Source of the DNA: JBBIOI01 sp037443425
Lineage (GTDB): Bacteria; Desulfobacterota; BSN033; UBA1163
DNA: 27,441 bases
NCBI GenBank assembly: GCA_037443425.1
Contig: JBBIOI010000040.1
Span: forward strand, 1 to 27,441
Direction: 5' to 3'
The position numbers and the translations under genes were made by a program. This document shows positions 8,667 through 16,142 of this stretch, piece after piece (position 1 is the first letter of the stretch; each line of letters opens with the position of its first letter). Under the pieces are notes generated by a model. It did not search any database. It was not told where the DNA came from and saw nothing but the letters and a program-made list of their open reading frames with translations.

Positions 8667-9692
8667 CTATTGAATAAAAGAGATTATCTCCTTTAGGCCT
8701 GGAGTAATATTTATATTTCCATCATTATCAATGATCATACATTCCATTCCTTTTGTATCCTGGCACAGTCTGAATCCCTTTTCAGGGCCGAGAACAAAGA
8801 TCGCTGTAGCCATAGCATCTGAAAAAATCGCCTCTTTTGAAATAACAGAAACGCTTCTACACCCTTCCGCGGGCATACCATTTTCTGGATTTATTATATG
8901 ATGATACCTTTTACCCTGATAGAAAAAATACTTCTCATAATCACCTGATGTTGCTATTGAAGCATCACTTAATGATATCTTAGCAATCAACTTCTCTGAA
9001 TTTCTTGGATCTTGAATTCCAATTGACCATGGCTTTTCAAATTTAGTTCCACCCACCCTTAAATCTCCGCCTGCATTAACGATAAGATTCCGGTAACCAA
9101 GTCTTCTTAATAACTCAAAGGCCCTATCCACTGCGTAGCCTTTTGCAATACCTCCAAGATCAATGGACATTCCCTCTTTTTTTAAAAGGATTTTACCCTC
9201 CTGATCTATAAGGATATCTTTAAACCCAACTAAATCTAACAACCTTTTTAATTCCCCTTTTGGAGGAGGAGATCCTTTTGATATTGCATTTCGCCAAAGT
9301 CTTATAAGGGGACCTATAGTAATATCAAATCCACCATTTGTGCTTTTTGAAATCTCTATTGACTTTTTGATTACAAAAAGTGTATCCGGAGAAACCCTGA
9401 CCCATTGTTTACCTGCAAATCTATTTATCTTGGAAACATCGCTATCTTCAATCCATGGACTCATCAATTTTTCAATACGTCCAATCTCCTGAAATGCCAT
9501 TGAAGTTGCTTTCTCCGCTTTATTATAATCTTCCCCAATGAGAACAATTTCAACAATTGTACCCATAAAGATTTGTTGAAATTTGAATAAATTAATAGCA
9601 TGAGATGAATAAGAAAATTTGGCGAGAAGAAAAACTATTAAAGTAATAAATAATACCGAATTTCTTAGAGGATTTAATCCATTTATATTCAA
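8667..9692 (-). CDS. apbE: FAD:protein FMN transferase (ApbE family)
   Basis: This 341-aa protein has an N-terminal signal or anchor helix (about residues 12-32) and a full ApbE fold. Visible family motifs are GGIAKGYAVD near residue 180, NAGGDLRVGG near 205, HIINPENGMP near 255 and SDAMATAIFVLG near 295. ApbE proteins use Mg2+ and FAD to attach FMN through a phosphoester to a Thr or Ser in exported proteins. The adjacent upstream gene overlaps it by 4 nt (ATGA) and encodes a protein with the attachment motif, so that is the likely substrate. The pair is transcribed toward the cytochrome block and converges on it with an 8 bp gap. Confidence 0.92.
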   Translation of the reverse strand: MNINGLNPLRNSVLFITLIVFLLAKFSYSSHAINLFKFQQIFMGTIVEIVLIGEDYNKAEKATSMAFQEIGRIEKLMSPWIEDSDVSKINRFAGKQWVRVSPDTLFVIKKSIEISKSTNGGFDITIGPLIRLWRNAISKGSPPPKGELKRLLDLVGFKDILIDQEGKILLKKEGMSIDLGGIAKGYAVDRAFELLRRLGYRNLIVNAGGDLRVGGTKFEKPWSIGIQDPRNSEKLIAKISLSDASIATSGDYEKYFFYQGKRYHHIINPENGMPAEGCRSVSVISKEAIFSDAMATAIFVLGPEKGFRLCQDTKGMECMIIDNDGNINITPGLKEIISFIQ

Positions 9693-10798
9693 TCCTTTAT
9701 ATAGCCTTCCTTCCTTAGTTTTTCGTAAACTTGTCTTGCCTTTTCCAAACTATCAAAAATAAGGACCGCAGTTATAGTCGCGCCAGATATAGAATCAACT
9801 CTCGGGTCAAAAGAGAAAGACTTAAATATTGATCTCCCTATAACTCGGGTCTTCAATTTTTTTATATCTTCTTCAGTCCAATTCCTGTTACCTATTTTAG
9901 TCAATTGAATTGGAATTAAATCTATTATCTTCCCTTCAGTATTGAAGGTGTATAAGAAAAAAGTATCGTGACATACATCACAGACTGCCCTTCTCGATAC
10001 AAGTTTTGAAAATAGATAATTTTGACTACCATCAAAATCAACTCTCTCCATATATATTGAATCACCATCTTTTAAAACAATCTTTTTAAATTCGATTAAT
10101 TTCCCTCGCAAAGATTCTATTCTTGAGTTTAACCTCTCAATAATTTCTTCTTCTTTAATAGGAGGTTTCAAATTCTCTCCCTCATAAACCGACCCAACTT
10201 TTAGCTGTAATAAATCAAGATCATACTGTAAAGCCACCTTGATTTCTTCTAATATCTTATCAGAGGAATCAATTACTCCCAGATGTGTACTTACAACTAT
10301 ACCTTTACCATCTTTCCCCTTTCTTACCCAGATCATAAAAGGTGTTCTTGGCGCCCCAACCGCTTCATGAGCGCTAAAGTTGGGGTCTGGAAATATTGGG
10401 TAAGGAATTTCAAATCTATCTTTAAAAAATTTTACTTCATTGATATTATTTCCAGCAGCTATGCCTATTATCTTTACATTCTCTTTTAAATCTTTATCAT
10501 TCTGGATATGAGAATACACCTCGTTTAATAAAGGTGCTTGCTTTACACAATTAACACAATATATATTAAGGAACTCTATCAATAATAGAGAAGCTTTAAT
10601 TTCATTCAGTCTGTAGACTTTTTTCCCATGTATTCCAAGATAAGTCTGCTCCTCTTTCCTTAGTTGGTACTCAAAGGTCAATTCTGGAAAGACGGCTGCA
10701 AATCCAATAGTTTTTGTCTCGCTGTAAGCAATATTATAAAAAATTAATTTTACAAAAATAAAAACTAATCCCAAAAAATATAGTTTTTTTCTTGCCAT
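9689..10798 (-). CDS. Thioredoxin-fold (TlpA-like) protein fused to a CxxCH segment and FMN-binding domain
   Basis: This 369-aa exported protein has a hydrophobic signal or anchor at about residues 6-24. Residues 30-190 form a TlpA/AhpC-type thioredoxin fold with active-site CVNC at 81-84 and the cis-Pro region near RTPF (151-154). A linker of about 50 residues follows. The C-terminal domain carries CDVCH at 273-277, a possible heme-c site, and then an FMN_bind domain with DSISGATIT (335-343). This matches the ApbE flavinylation motif, in which Thr341 is the likely attachment residue. A thiol pair, a possible heme and covalent FMN in one chain suggest electron exchange between cytochromes and protein or small thiols. 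GAGGAG precedes the ATG. I know no characterised protein with this exact order. Confidence 0.85.
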   Translation of the reverse strand: MARKKLYFLGLVFIFVKLIFYNIAYSETKTIGFAAVFPELTFEYQLRKEEQTYLGIHGKKVYRLNEIKASLLLIEFLNIYCVNCVKQAPLLNEVYSHIQNDKDLKENVKIIGIAAGNNINEVKFFKDRFEIPYPIFPDPNFSAHEAVGAPRTPFMIWVRKGKDGKGIVVSTHLGVIDSSDKILEEIKVALQYDLDLLQLKVGSVYEGENLKPPIKEEEIIERLNSRIESLRGKLIEFKKIVLKDGDSIYMERVDFDGSQNYLFSKLVSRRAVCDVCHDTFFLYTFNTEGKIIDLIPIQLTKIGNRNWTEEDIKKLKTRVIGRSIFKSFSFDPRVDSISGATITAVLIFDSLEKARQVYEKLRKEGYIKD

Positions 10799-10879
10799 TT
10801 TTTATTCTCTCCTCGCATGAATTTTTTAAATTAGTATAACATTTTTTCCAGCCAAAACAATTGGAATTAAAATTTTGAA

Positions 10880-10909
10880 GAGATTCCCTTGGCTTCGCTT
10901 CGCAATGAC
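10880..10909. repeat. Partial copy of a dispersed repeat
   Basis: The segment ends in CTTCGCTTCGCAATGAC, the 3' half of a repeat seen more fully at 22069-22170 and 24419-24521. It lies in the 271-bp divergent spacer between the thioredoxin-FMN gene and the Rrf2 regulator. Only the half is recognisable. Confidence 0.6.
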
Positions 10910-10973
10910 AAGCTGGGATCGTTCAATTTATATAAAAATGTATCACTTGAAGAGTTTTTCACCCCACCTCCCC

Positions 10974-11001
10974 AGTCTTTCAAAGACTTTTTCAGAGTTC
11001 T
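10974..11001. repeat. Short repeat with a small hairpin, second copy near 24525
   Basis: AGTCTTTCAAAGACTTTTT folds as AGTCT/AGACT around TTCAA and is followed by CAGAGTTCTCAAG. A close copy, AGTCTTTCAAGGACTTTT with AGAACTCT after it, lies at about 24525-24551. In both places it sits beside a copy of the GCAATGAC repeat, so the two pieces probably belong to one composite dispersed element. Confidence 0.5.
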
Positions 11002-11007
11002 CAAGTA

Positions 11008-11043
11008 AATAATCTTGACAAATTAAATTAAGTATTTTAATCT
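11008..11043 (+). promoter_or_regulatory. Promoter and probable Rrf2 operator of the regulator gene
   Basis: TTGACA (11015-11020) and TAATCT (11038-11043) are separated by 17 bp, a sound sigma70-type promoter 27 bp before the regulator's ATG. The 14-mer AATAATCTTGACAA (11008-11021) recurs exactly at 11533-11546 in front of the sulfur operon. A shared sequence over both -35 boxes suggests a common operator, most simply for the Rrf2 protein itself; the binding is inferred. Confidence 0.6.
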
Positions 11044-11069
11044 TATTTTAGATAATATTGGTGTAAAAT

Positions 11070-11534
11070 ATGAAGCTTTCAACAAAGACGCGTTACGGTG
11101 TAAGGGCTATTTTTGATATTGCATATCACTCGAATGGCCTTGAAACTCAAGTAAAAGATATATCAAGGCGACAGGATATTTCACCAAGATATTTGGAGCA
11201 GATCTTTCAAAAGTTAAAAAAGGGGGGCATTTTAGGAAGTAAAAGAGGGCCTAACGGAGGTTACTTTTTAAATAAAAAGCCTGAGGAGATTTCTGTGGGA
11301 GAGATTATACGAATCACTGAAGGAGATATAGATCCTGTAATTTGTAAAAGTCCTACAGATTCAAGTAGACCATGCGAGAAATCTGGTGTTTGTGTGACCC
11401 AGGTAATATGGCAGGAGGCTGGAAGCAGGCTAAGAGAATACTTCGATTCTGTAACAATTAAAGATTTATGTGAAATTGCAAAGAAATTAGGGATAGAGAG
11501 AGAAATTGATAAAAAATATTTATATTTTATTTAA
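11070..11534 (+). CDS. Rrf2-family transcriptional regulator with a three-cysteine motif
   Basis: This 154-aa protein starts with the family's MKLSTKTRYGVRAIFDIA and a winged helix; SPRYLEQIFQKLKKGGI and SKRGPNGGY (about 38-65) are the recognition helix and wing. Cys92, Cys102 and Cys108 (C-x9-C-x5-C) sit where IscR and NsrR bind an Fe-S cluster, so a cluster or thiol-sensing role is likely. It stands just upstream of a cysteine-synthesis operon, like CymR or CysR regulators, but CymR lacks this triad. Its promoter and that of the operon share a 14-nt motif, suggesting autoregulation plus operon control. The ligand (cysteine, Fe-S status or persulfide) cannot be decided from sequence. Confidence 0.88.
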   Translation: MKLSTKTRYGVRAIFDIAYHSNGLETQVKDISRRQDISPRYLEQIFQKLKKGGILGSKRGPNGGYFLNKKPEEISVGEIIRITEGDIDPVICKSPTDSSRPCEKSGVCVTQVIWQEAGSRLREYFDSVTIKDLCEIAKKLGIEREIDKKYLYFI

Positions 11535-11568
11535 TAATCTTGACAATATTAATAAAATATTTTATTTC
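11533..11568 (+). promoter_or_regulatory. Promoter and probable operator of the sulfur-carrier operon
   Basis: AATAATCTTGACAA (11533-11546) repeats the motif in front of the regulator gene and overlaps that gene's stop codon. TTGACA (11540-11545) is followed after 17 bp by a weak TATTTC at 11563-11568; alternative T/A-rich -10 boxes lie nearby. It is about 80-100 bp before the first enzyme gene. This argues that the operon has its own start site under the same control as the regulator. Confidence 0.55.
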
Positions 11569-11646
11569 TAAAACATAGTTTTTTTATTAAAATTTTTCTT
11601 TATTATTTTTATAAACAATCTAAATAATAATTAATAAGGTGATAAT

Positions 11647-12912
11647 ATGGATTTAGTAAAGTTTTTGAAATGCAGGGAATGTGGAAGAGAGTATGAGATT
11701 AGACCATCACATGTATGTGAATTCTGTTTCGGTCCATTAGAAGTTGCCTATGATTATGAAAAAATAAAAAAGACAATAACTAAGCAATTTATTGCAAATA
11801 GACCTAAAACAATGTGGCGCTATAAGGAGCTTTTACCTTTAAATTCCGAACCCTTTGTTGGAAGAAACGTAGGATTTACTCCACTTATCAAAGCAGAAAG
11901 ATTGGGCAAAGCCCTTGGTGTTAAAGAACTTTATCTAAAAAATGATGCAGTCAACCATCCAACACTCTCTTTTAAGGACCGTGTAGTCTCCGTTGCAATT
12001 TCTAAGGCAAAAGAATTTGGATTTGAAGTGGTTGCCTGTGCATCAACTGGGAATCTTGCCAATTCTGTAGCAGCCCTTTCGGCAGAAGGTGGACTTAAAA
12101 GTTATATCTTTATCCCCTATGATCTCGAACAAGGGAAAATCCTTGGGACATTGATTTACGGCGCTACGTTAATCGGTATCAAAGGGAGTTATGATGAGGT
12201 GAATCGACTCTGCAGTGAAATAGCAGAAAATTACGGTTGGGCCTTTGTAAACATAAATATCCGTCCATTTTATTCAGAAGGGTCTAAAACATTTGGTTAC
12301 GAGATTGCTGAACAACTCGGATGGAAACTACCAAAACATATTGTAATCCCAATGGCAGGCGGATCTTTAATTACAAAGGTCTGGAAGGCATTTAAAGAAT
12401 TAGAAAGAATCAATTTTATCGATAAAATAGAGACAAAAATTTATGGGGCCCAGGCATCAGGATCAAACCCTATTGTTTTGGCCTTCAAAGAAGGCCTTGA
12501 TTGGATAAAACCCCAGAAACCTCAAACGATTGCAAAATCCCTTGCGATAGGAAATCCTGCAGATGGATACTATGCCTTAAAAGCGATAAAGGAATCTGGA
12601 GGCTCGGCTGAAGATGTTACCGATCAAGAGATTATCGAAGCAATGAAGCTTCTTGCCCAAACAGAAGGAATTTTTACTGAAACTGCAGGGGGAGTTACAG
12701 TAGGGGTTACAAAAAAGCTCATAGAGAAGGGAATTATTCCAAAAGACGAATCGATTCTCATTTCTATTACTGGGAACGGTCTAAAAACCCAGGAGGCGAT
12801 CAGAGATCAGGTTGGAAGTCCAATAATTATTGAAGCAAAACTTTCAGAATTCGAAAAGATTGTTTCACCAAAAAAGACTTTAATCGAAGCAAAATTTCAG
12901 GCCTTAGCCTAA
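11647..12912 (+). CDS. thrC: Threonine-synthase-like PLP enzyme
   Basis: This 421-aa protein has an N-terminal zinc-ribbon-like Cys set (Cys9, 12, 24, 27) found in one class of threonine synthases. The PLP lysine is Lys110 in LSFKDR; ASTGNLANS and PMAGGS follow as phosphate- and substrate-binding loops. The family converts O-phosphohomoserine to threonine, but relatives include archaeal cysteate synthase, which acts on O-phosphoserine. As head gene of a cysteine operon under an Rrf2 regulator it could supply threonine or have a sulfur-related specificity. I keep the family name and flag the alternative. AAGGTGAT precedes the ATG, and 15 nt separate it from the carrier gene. Confidence 0.8.
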   Translation: MDLVKFLKCRECGREYEIRPSHVCEFCFGPLEVAYDYEKIKKTITKQFIANRPKTMWRYKELLPLNSEPFVGRNVGFTPLIKAERLGKALGVKELYLKNDAVNHPTLSFKDRVVSVAISKAKEFGFEVVACASTGNLANSVAALSAEGGLKSYIFIPYDLEQGKILGTLIYGATLIGIKGSYDEVNRLCSEIAENYGWAFVNINIRPFYSEGSKTFGYEIAEQLGWKLPKHIVIPMAGGSLITKVWKAFKELERINFIDKIETKIYGAQASGSNPIVLAFKEGLDWIKPQKPQTIAKSLAIGNPADGYYALKAIKESGGSAEDVTDQEIIEAMKLLAQTEGIFTETAGGVTVGVTKKLIEKGIIPKDESILISITGNGLKTQEAIRDQVGSPIIIEAKLSEFEKIVSPKKTLIEAKFQALA

Positions 12913-12927
12913 TAAAAGGGGGAAAAG

Positions 12928-13443
12928 ATGGAAGTTGAAGTACGTATTCCTACTCCATTAAAAAAACTGGTAAATGATCAAAATATTATAAAAGCCAACG
13001 GAAATACAGTAGGCGAAGTTCTTGAATGGCTAACAGATAATTATCCCCAGTTAAGGGAAAGACTTAGAGACGAGAATGGAGAATTGAGACGATTTATAAA
13101 TATCTACTTAAATGATGAAGATATACGTTTCCTTCAGAATTTATCAACTCCACTAAAAGATGGGGATCAGATATCAATAATACCAGCTATTGCTGGTGGT
13201 GCAACTATTAAAAGAAAGGTAACCCTAACCTTTCCACCTCAGCTTATTAAAGAGCCTGTGATTTACAATATAGGCCATCAATTCAAAATTGTTACAAATA
13301 TAAGAAGCGCAAATGTGTCAGAAGATGTTGGTTGGGTTACCCTCGAGATTGATGGAGAAGAGGAAGAGTATTTAAAAGCCCTTGATTACCTAAAAAAGAT
13401 AGGGGTTAAGGTAGAACCTGTTGAAAGAAATGTGATCGAATAA
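12928..13443 (+). CDS. MoaD/ThiS-like sulfur carrier fused to an NIL domain
   Basis: This 171-aa protein has residues 1-91 as a ubiquitin-like MoaD/ThiS fold (VGEVLEWLTDNYPQLRERL, LKDGDQISIIPAIAGG) ending in Gly90-Gly91, the pair that E1-like enzymes adenylate and convert to a thiocarboxylate. Unlike a free carrier, about 80 residues follow: an NIL domain (about 95-168) of the kind that binds methionine in MetN. The GG is therefore buried inside the chain and cannot be activated unless the protein is cut after Gly91. A JAMM protease gene lies two genes downstream. Cleavage to a mature carrier plus a free NIL domain is my inference. GGGGG precedes the ATG; the operon continues 34 nt later. Confidence 0.88.
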   Translation: MEVEVRIPTPLKKLVNDQNIIKANGNTVGEVLEWLTDNYPQLRERLRDENGELRRFINIYLNDEDIRFLQNLSTPLKDGDQISIIPAIAGGATIKRKVTLTFPPQLIKEPVIYNIGHQFKIVTNIRSANVSEDVGWVTLEIDGEEEEYLKALDYLKKIGVKVEPVERNVIE

Positions 13444-13477
13444 AAAGTTGAATTTTTCCTTCTATGGGGGAGAAGAA

Positions 13478-14674
13478 ATGGTCAAAAATAATAACATAAA
13501 TTCATTAAGTGAGTGGCTTAAAGTAGAAGAAAATAGAAATGCCATTGAAATATCTGTTGAGGATACATATCGATTTCTCAAAAATGGTGATAAAATCATA
13601 TTGCTTGATGTTCGGGAAGAAGAAGAAATTGCGCTTGGTTATATACCTGGTGCTGTCTTTATTCCAATGGATAGATTGAAAGAAAAAACAGAGTCTTTGT
13701 TAATCGATAAGGAAATACCAATAATTGTCTACTGTGCAATTGGGGTCCGATCATTAACAGCTGCTAAAATACTAAAAGAGATGGGTTATAAGACGGTCTT
13801 ATCAATGGCAAAAGGTATAGAAGAATGGGAAGCCAGGGGATACGAAGTAGTAAATGATTCTAAATTAACCCAGAATCAATTAACACGCTACAACAGACAT
13901 ATACTATTAAAAGAAGTTGGCTTGGAAGGACAGATAAAACTACTAAAGGCAAAGGTTCTTATTGTAGGAGCAGGAGGGCTGGGTTCTCCTGCTGGTCTTT
14001 ATCTGGCTGCTGCAGGTGTTGGAACAATCGGAATTATCGATCATGACAATGTGGATCTAACAAATCTTCAAAGACAAATACTTCACAGTACATATGATGT
14101 TGGAAGACCTAAAGCTGAATCTGCAAAGGATGCAATCCATATGATTAACCCTGATATAAAGGTTTTAACATATCAAGAAAAGTTAACACATGAAAACGCG
14201 TTCGATATCTTTAAGAATTTCGATATCATTATTGATGGCGCCGACAATTTCCCGACAAAGTATTTAATTAATGATGCATGCTTTTTCATCGGAAAGCCAT
14301 ATATATATGGAGGAGTTTTCCAATTCGAAGGACAGCTAAGTGTTTTTCATCCAAAAGGAGGTGGACCATGTCTTCGCTGTATCTTTCCTGAACCACCTCC
14401 ACCTGGAATGGTCCCGAGTTGAAACGAGGTTGGTGTCCTGGGAGTTGTACCCGGGCAAATTGGTCTTCTTCAAGCAACAGAGGCTATTAAACTAATATTG
14501 AATAAAGGAAAGCCATTAATCGGAAAATTCTTGCTATATCATTCACTTGAAACAGAATTTAAGGTCTTTACGATTAAGAAGAATCCATCTTGTCCATTAT
14601 GTAGTGAAAAGCCAAAAATAAAAGATATTGTTGATCAACAAGAGGTATGTGGCATTGCTCCATTAGCCAATTAA
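13478..14674 (+). CDS. Rhodanese-E1 (MoeB/ThiF-like) fusion with in-frame UGA, predicted selenoprotein
   Basis: Reading TGA at 14420-14422 as an amino acid gives 398 residues ending at TAA 14672-14674. Residues 25-125 are a rhodanese domain with Cys86 in YCAIGVRS. Residues 135-398 are an E1-like domain with ATP-binding GAGGLGS (164-170), the family DGADNF, and zinc ligands Cys298/301 and Cys372/375. The TGA codon is residue 315 in PPPPGMVPS-U-NEVGVLG, exactly where MoeB, Uba4 and ThiF have the catalytic Cys. The frame stays open and family-like for 83 residues after it. The role would be to adenylate the carrier's GG and load sulfur from the rhodanese persulfide. ATG 13478 is chosen (GGGGGAG upstream) over an upstream TTG. 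The alternative is a recent nonsense mutation or read error. Confidence 0.85.
14420..14457 (+). promoter_or_regulatory. UGA codon and bacterial SECIS-like hairpin
   Basis: TGA is 14420-14422. Downstream, CCTGGG (14437-14442) pairs with CCCGGG (14450-14455), extended by TG/CA across one bulged T, around the 7-nt loop AGTTGTA. The loop begins 20 nt after the UGA and has G at its second position; known bacterial SECIS elements place an apical loop with an early G roughly 16-37 nt after the codon. The bulged U below the loop also recalls E. coli fdhF. No selA, selB or tRNA-Sec is in this window. Confidence 0.65.
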
Positions 14675-14691
14675 GTCAATAGGAAATGGAA

Positions 14692-15090
14692 ATGATAAGG
14701 ATTCCTGAAAATATTTACCAGAAAATGATTGAGCATGCAAAAAGAGAATGGCCCATAGAATGTTGTGGAATTCTGGGAGGAAAGGATCATACAGTAGTCG
14801 AATCATTTGAGCTTCAAAATGTAGAAAAAAGTCCACTAAGATATTCGATGTCACCAAAGGAGCAATGGAAGACCTTTGAAGAAATGGAAAAGCAAAATAT
14901 AGAGATGATCGCAACATATCACTCACATCCACATACCATTCCATTTCCTTCAGAGACGGATGTTAAACTGGCATGCTATCCTGATGTTGTAACAATAATC
15001 ATCTCTTTAAAAGATGAAAATAATCCTGTCATGAAGGCATTTCGGATTGAAAAAGATGCCATATATCCTGAAGAGGTTGTAATTATTTGA
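14692..15090 (+). CDS. JAMM/MPN+ metalloprotease (Mec/HcyD-like)
   Basis: This 132-aa protein is a minimal JAMM domain with the complete zinc motif: Glu23, HSHP at 77-80, Ser87 and Asp90. In bacteria such proteins act on ubiquitin-like sulfur carriers. Mycobacterial Mec+ releases cysteine from the CysO-cysteine adduct, and QbsD- or HcyD-type enzymes trim residues after the carrier's GG. Here both jobs are plausible: cutting the NIL domain from the carrier and releasing newly made cysteine. ATG 14692 is preferred to 14686 because AGGA lies 7 nt before it. The 3' end carries an 18-nt tandem duplication. Confidence 0.88.
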   Translation: MIRIPENIYQKMIEHAKREWPIECCGILGGKDHTVVESFELQNVEKSPLRYSMSPKEQWKTFEEMEKQNIEMIATYHSHPHTIPFPSETDVKLACYPDVVTIIISLKDENNPVMKAFRIEKDAIYPEEVVII

Positions 15091-15111
15091 GGCGTTGTAA
15101 TTATTTGAGGC
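15076..15111. repeat. 18-nt perfect tandem duplication over a stop codon
   Basis: GTTGTAATTATTTGAGGC occurs twice head to tail. The first copy holds the TGA of the JAMM gene and the second restores the same tail and another in-frame TGA. It also places a second TTTGAGG just before the CysM-like start. It looks like a recent slippage event without coding effect. Confidence 0.85.
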
Positions 15112-15115
15112 TAAG

Positions 15116-16138
15116 ATGGAGGCTTTAAGAACCTTTAAAGAGATAGATATCTGGGATAGATTTGATAGGGGAATCTCTTATTCTCTAACTTCATTTATTG
15201 GCAATACTCCCCTTGTCGAAATCCATCGGTTAACCCGAAATTTAAAGAATGTCAAGCTTTTTGCAAAAGCAGAATGGCTTAATCCTGGCGGTTCAGTAAA
15301 AGACCGGCCAGGGTTAAGGATTATTGAGGATGCCGAAAGATCGGGCAAACTTACAAAAGACAAGATTATTCTTGATTCGACATCTGGTAATACAGGTATT
15401 GCATACGCAATGATTGGGGCCATAAAAGGATATAAGGTTGAACTTGTAGTCCCTGAAAATATTAGTGAAGAAAGAAAAAAGGCACTCGAAGCATATGGTG
15501 TAAAATTGATCTTTACTGATCCTTTACTTGGATCAGACGGAGCTATTATTGAGGCCAAAAGAATATATGAAACTAACCCAGAAAGATATTTTTTGGCTGA
15601 CCAGTATAATAACCCATCAAACTGGATGGCCCATTATGAAACTACAGGTATTGAAATCATCCGTCAGACTGGCGGGAAAGTAACACACTTTGTAGCAGGT
15701 GTTGGAACCGGAGGCACACTTATGGGAACTGGAAGGAGGCTAAAAGAGTTTAACCCTGATATCAAATTATTTGGTGTTCAGCCTGATAGTGGCTTTCATG
15801 GAATAGAAGGCCTAAAACATATTGCCTCTGCTATACGACCTGGTATTTATGATGAGTCAATCCTTGATGGAACATTCTTTGTAAGAACAGAGGTTGCCTA
15901 TGAGATGGCAAGGCTTCTTGCAAAAGAAGAAGGCCTTTGGGTCGGACCATCTTCAGGCGCTGCCCTATGGGCCGCATTGAGATTAGCTGAGTCTATAGAG
16001 AGTGGAACTATAGTAACAATCTTCCCTGATGGTGGAGCAAGGTATCCTGAATATTGCTTCGATTGTGAAAAACAGAAGAGGAAAATTTTATCAAAGTACA
16101 TTAAGACAATTTCATCAAATAATAAAGGGGGGAATTGA
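15116..16138 (+). CDS. cysM: CysM-like cysteine synthase (PLP, fold type II)
   Basis: This 340-aa enzyme has the PLP lysine at Lys62 in GGSVKDR, the substrate loop STSGNTG (88-94) and phosphate-binding GTGGT (197-201). It is closer to mycobacterial CysM than to CysK: GTLMGTGRRLKE and an extended C-terminus. Mycobacterial CysM uses O-phosphoserine and the CysO thiocarboxylate, and Arg220 there contacts the phosphate; Lys234 here falls at the matching place by eye. With the carrier, E1 and JAMM genes next door, protein-thiocarboxylate-dependent cysteine synthesis is the best reading. Standard O-acetylserine use is the alternative. The start ATG follows GAGG with 26 nt after the JAMM stop. Confidence 0.87.
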   Translation: MEALRTFKEIDIWDRFDRGISYSLTSFIGNTPLVEIHRLTRNLKNVKLFAKAEWLNPGGSVKDRPGLRIIEDAERSGKLTKDKIILDSTSGNTGIAYAMIGAIKGYKVELVVPENISEERKKALEAYGVKLIFTDPLLGSDGAIIEAKRIYETNPERYFLADQYNNPSNWMAHYETTGIEIIRQTGGKVTHFVAGVGTGGTLMGTGRRLKEFNPDIKLFGVQPDSGFHGIEGLKHIASAIRPGIYDESILDGTFFVRTEVAYEMARLLAKEEGLWVGPSSGAALWAALRLAESIESGTIVTIFPDGGARYPEYCFDCEKQKRKILSKYIKTISSNNKGGN

Positions 16139-16142
16139 TAAA

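Noticed and set aside
13448..14422. The rhodanese-E1 gene as a truncated or broken gene ending at TGA 14420
   Set aside because: The frame continues in full family agreement to 14674, the TGA replaces the catalytic Cys, and a SECIS-like hairpin follows; a point nonsense mutation at just this codon is the less likely reading, though not excluded.
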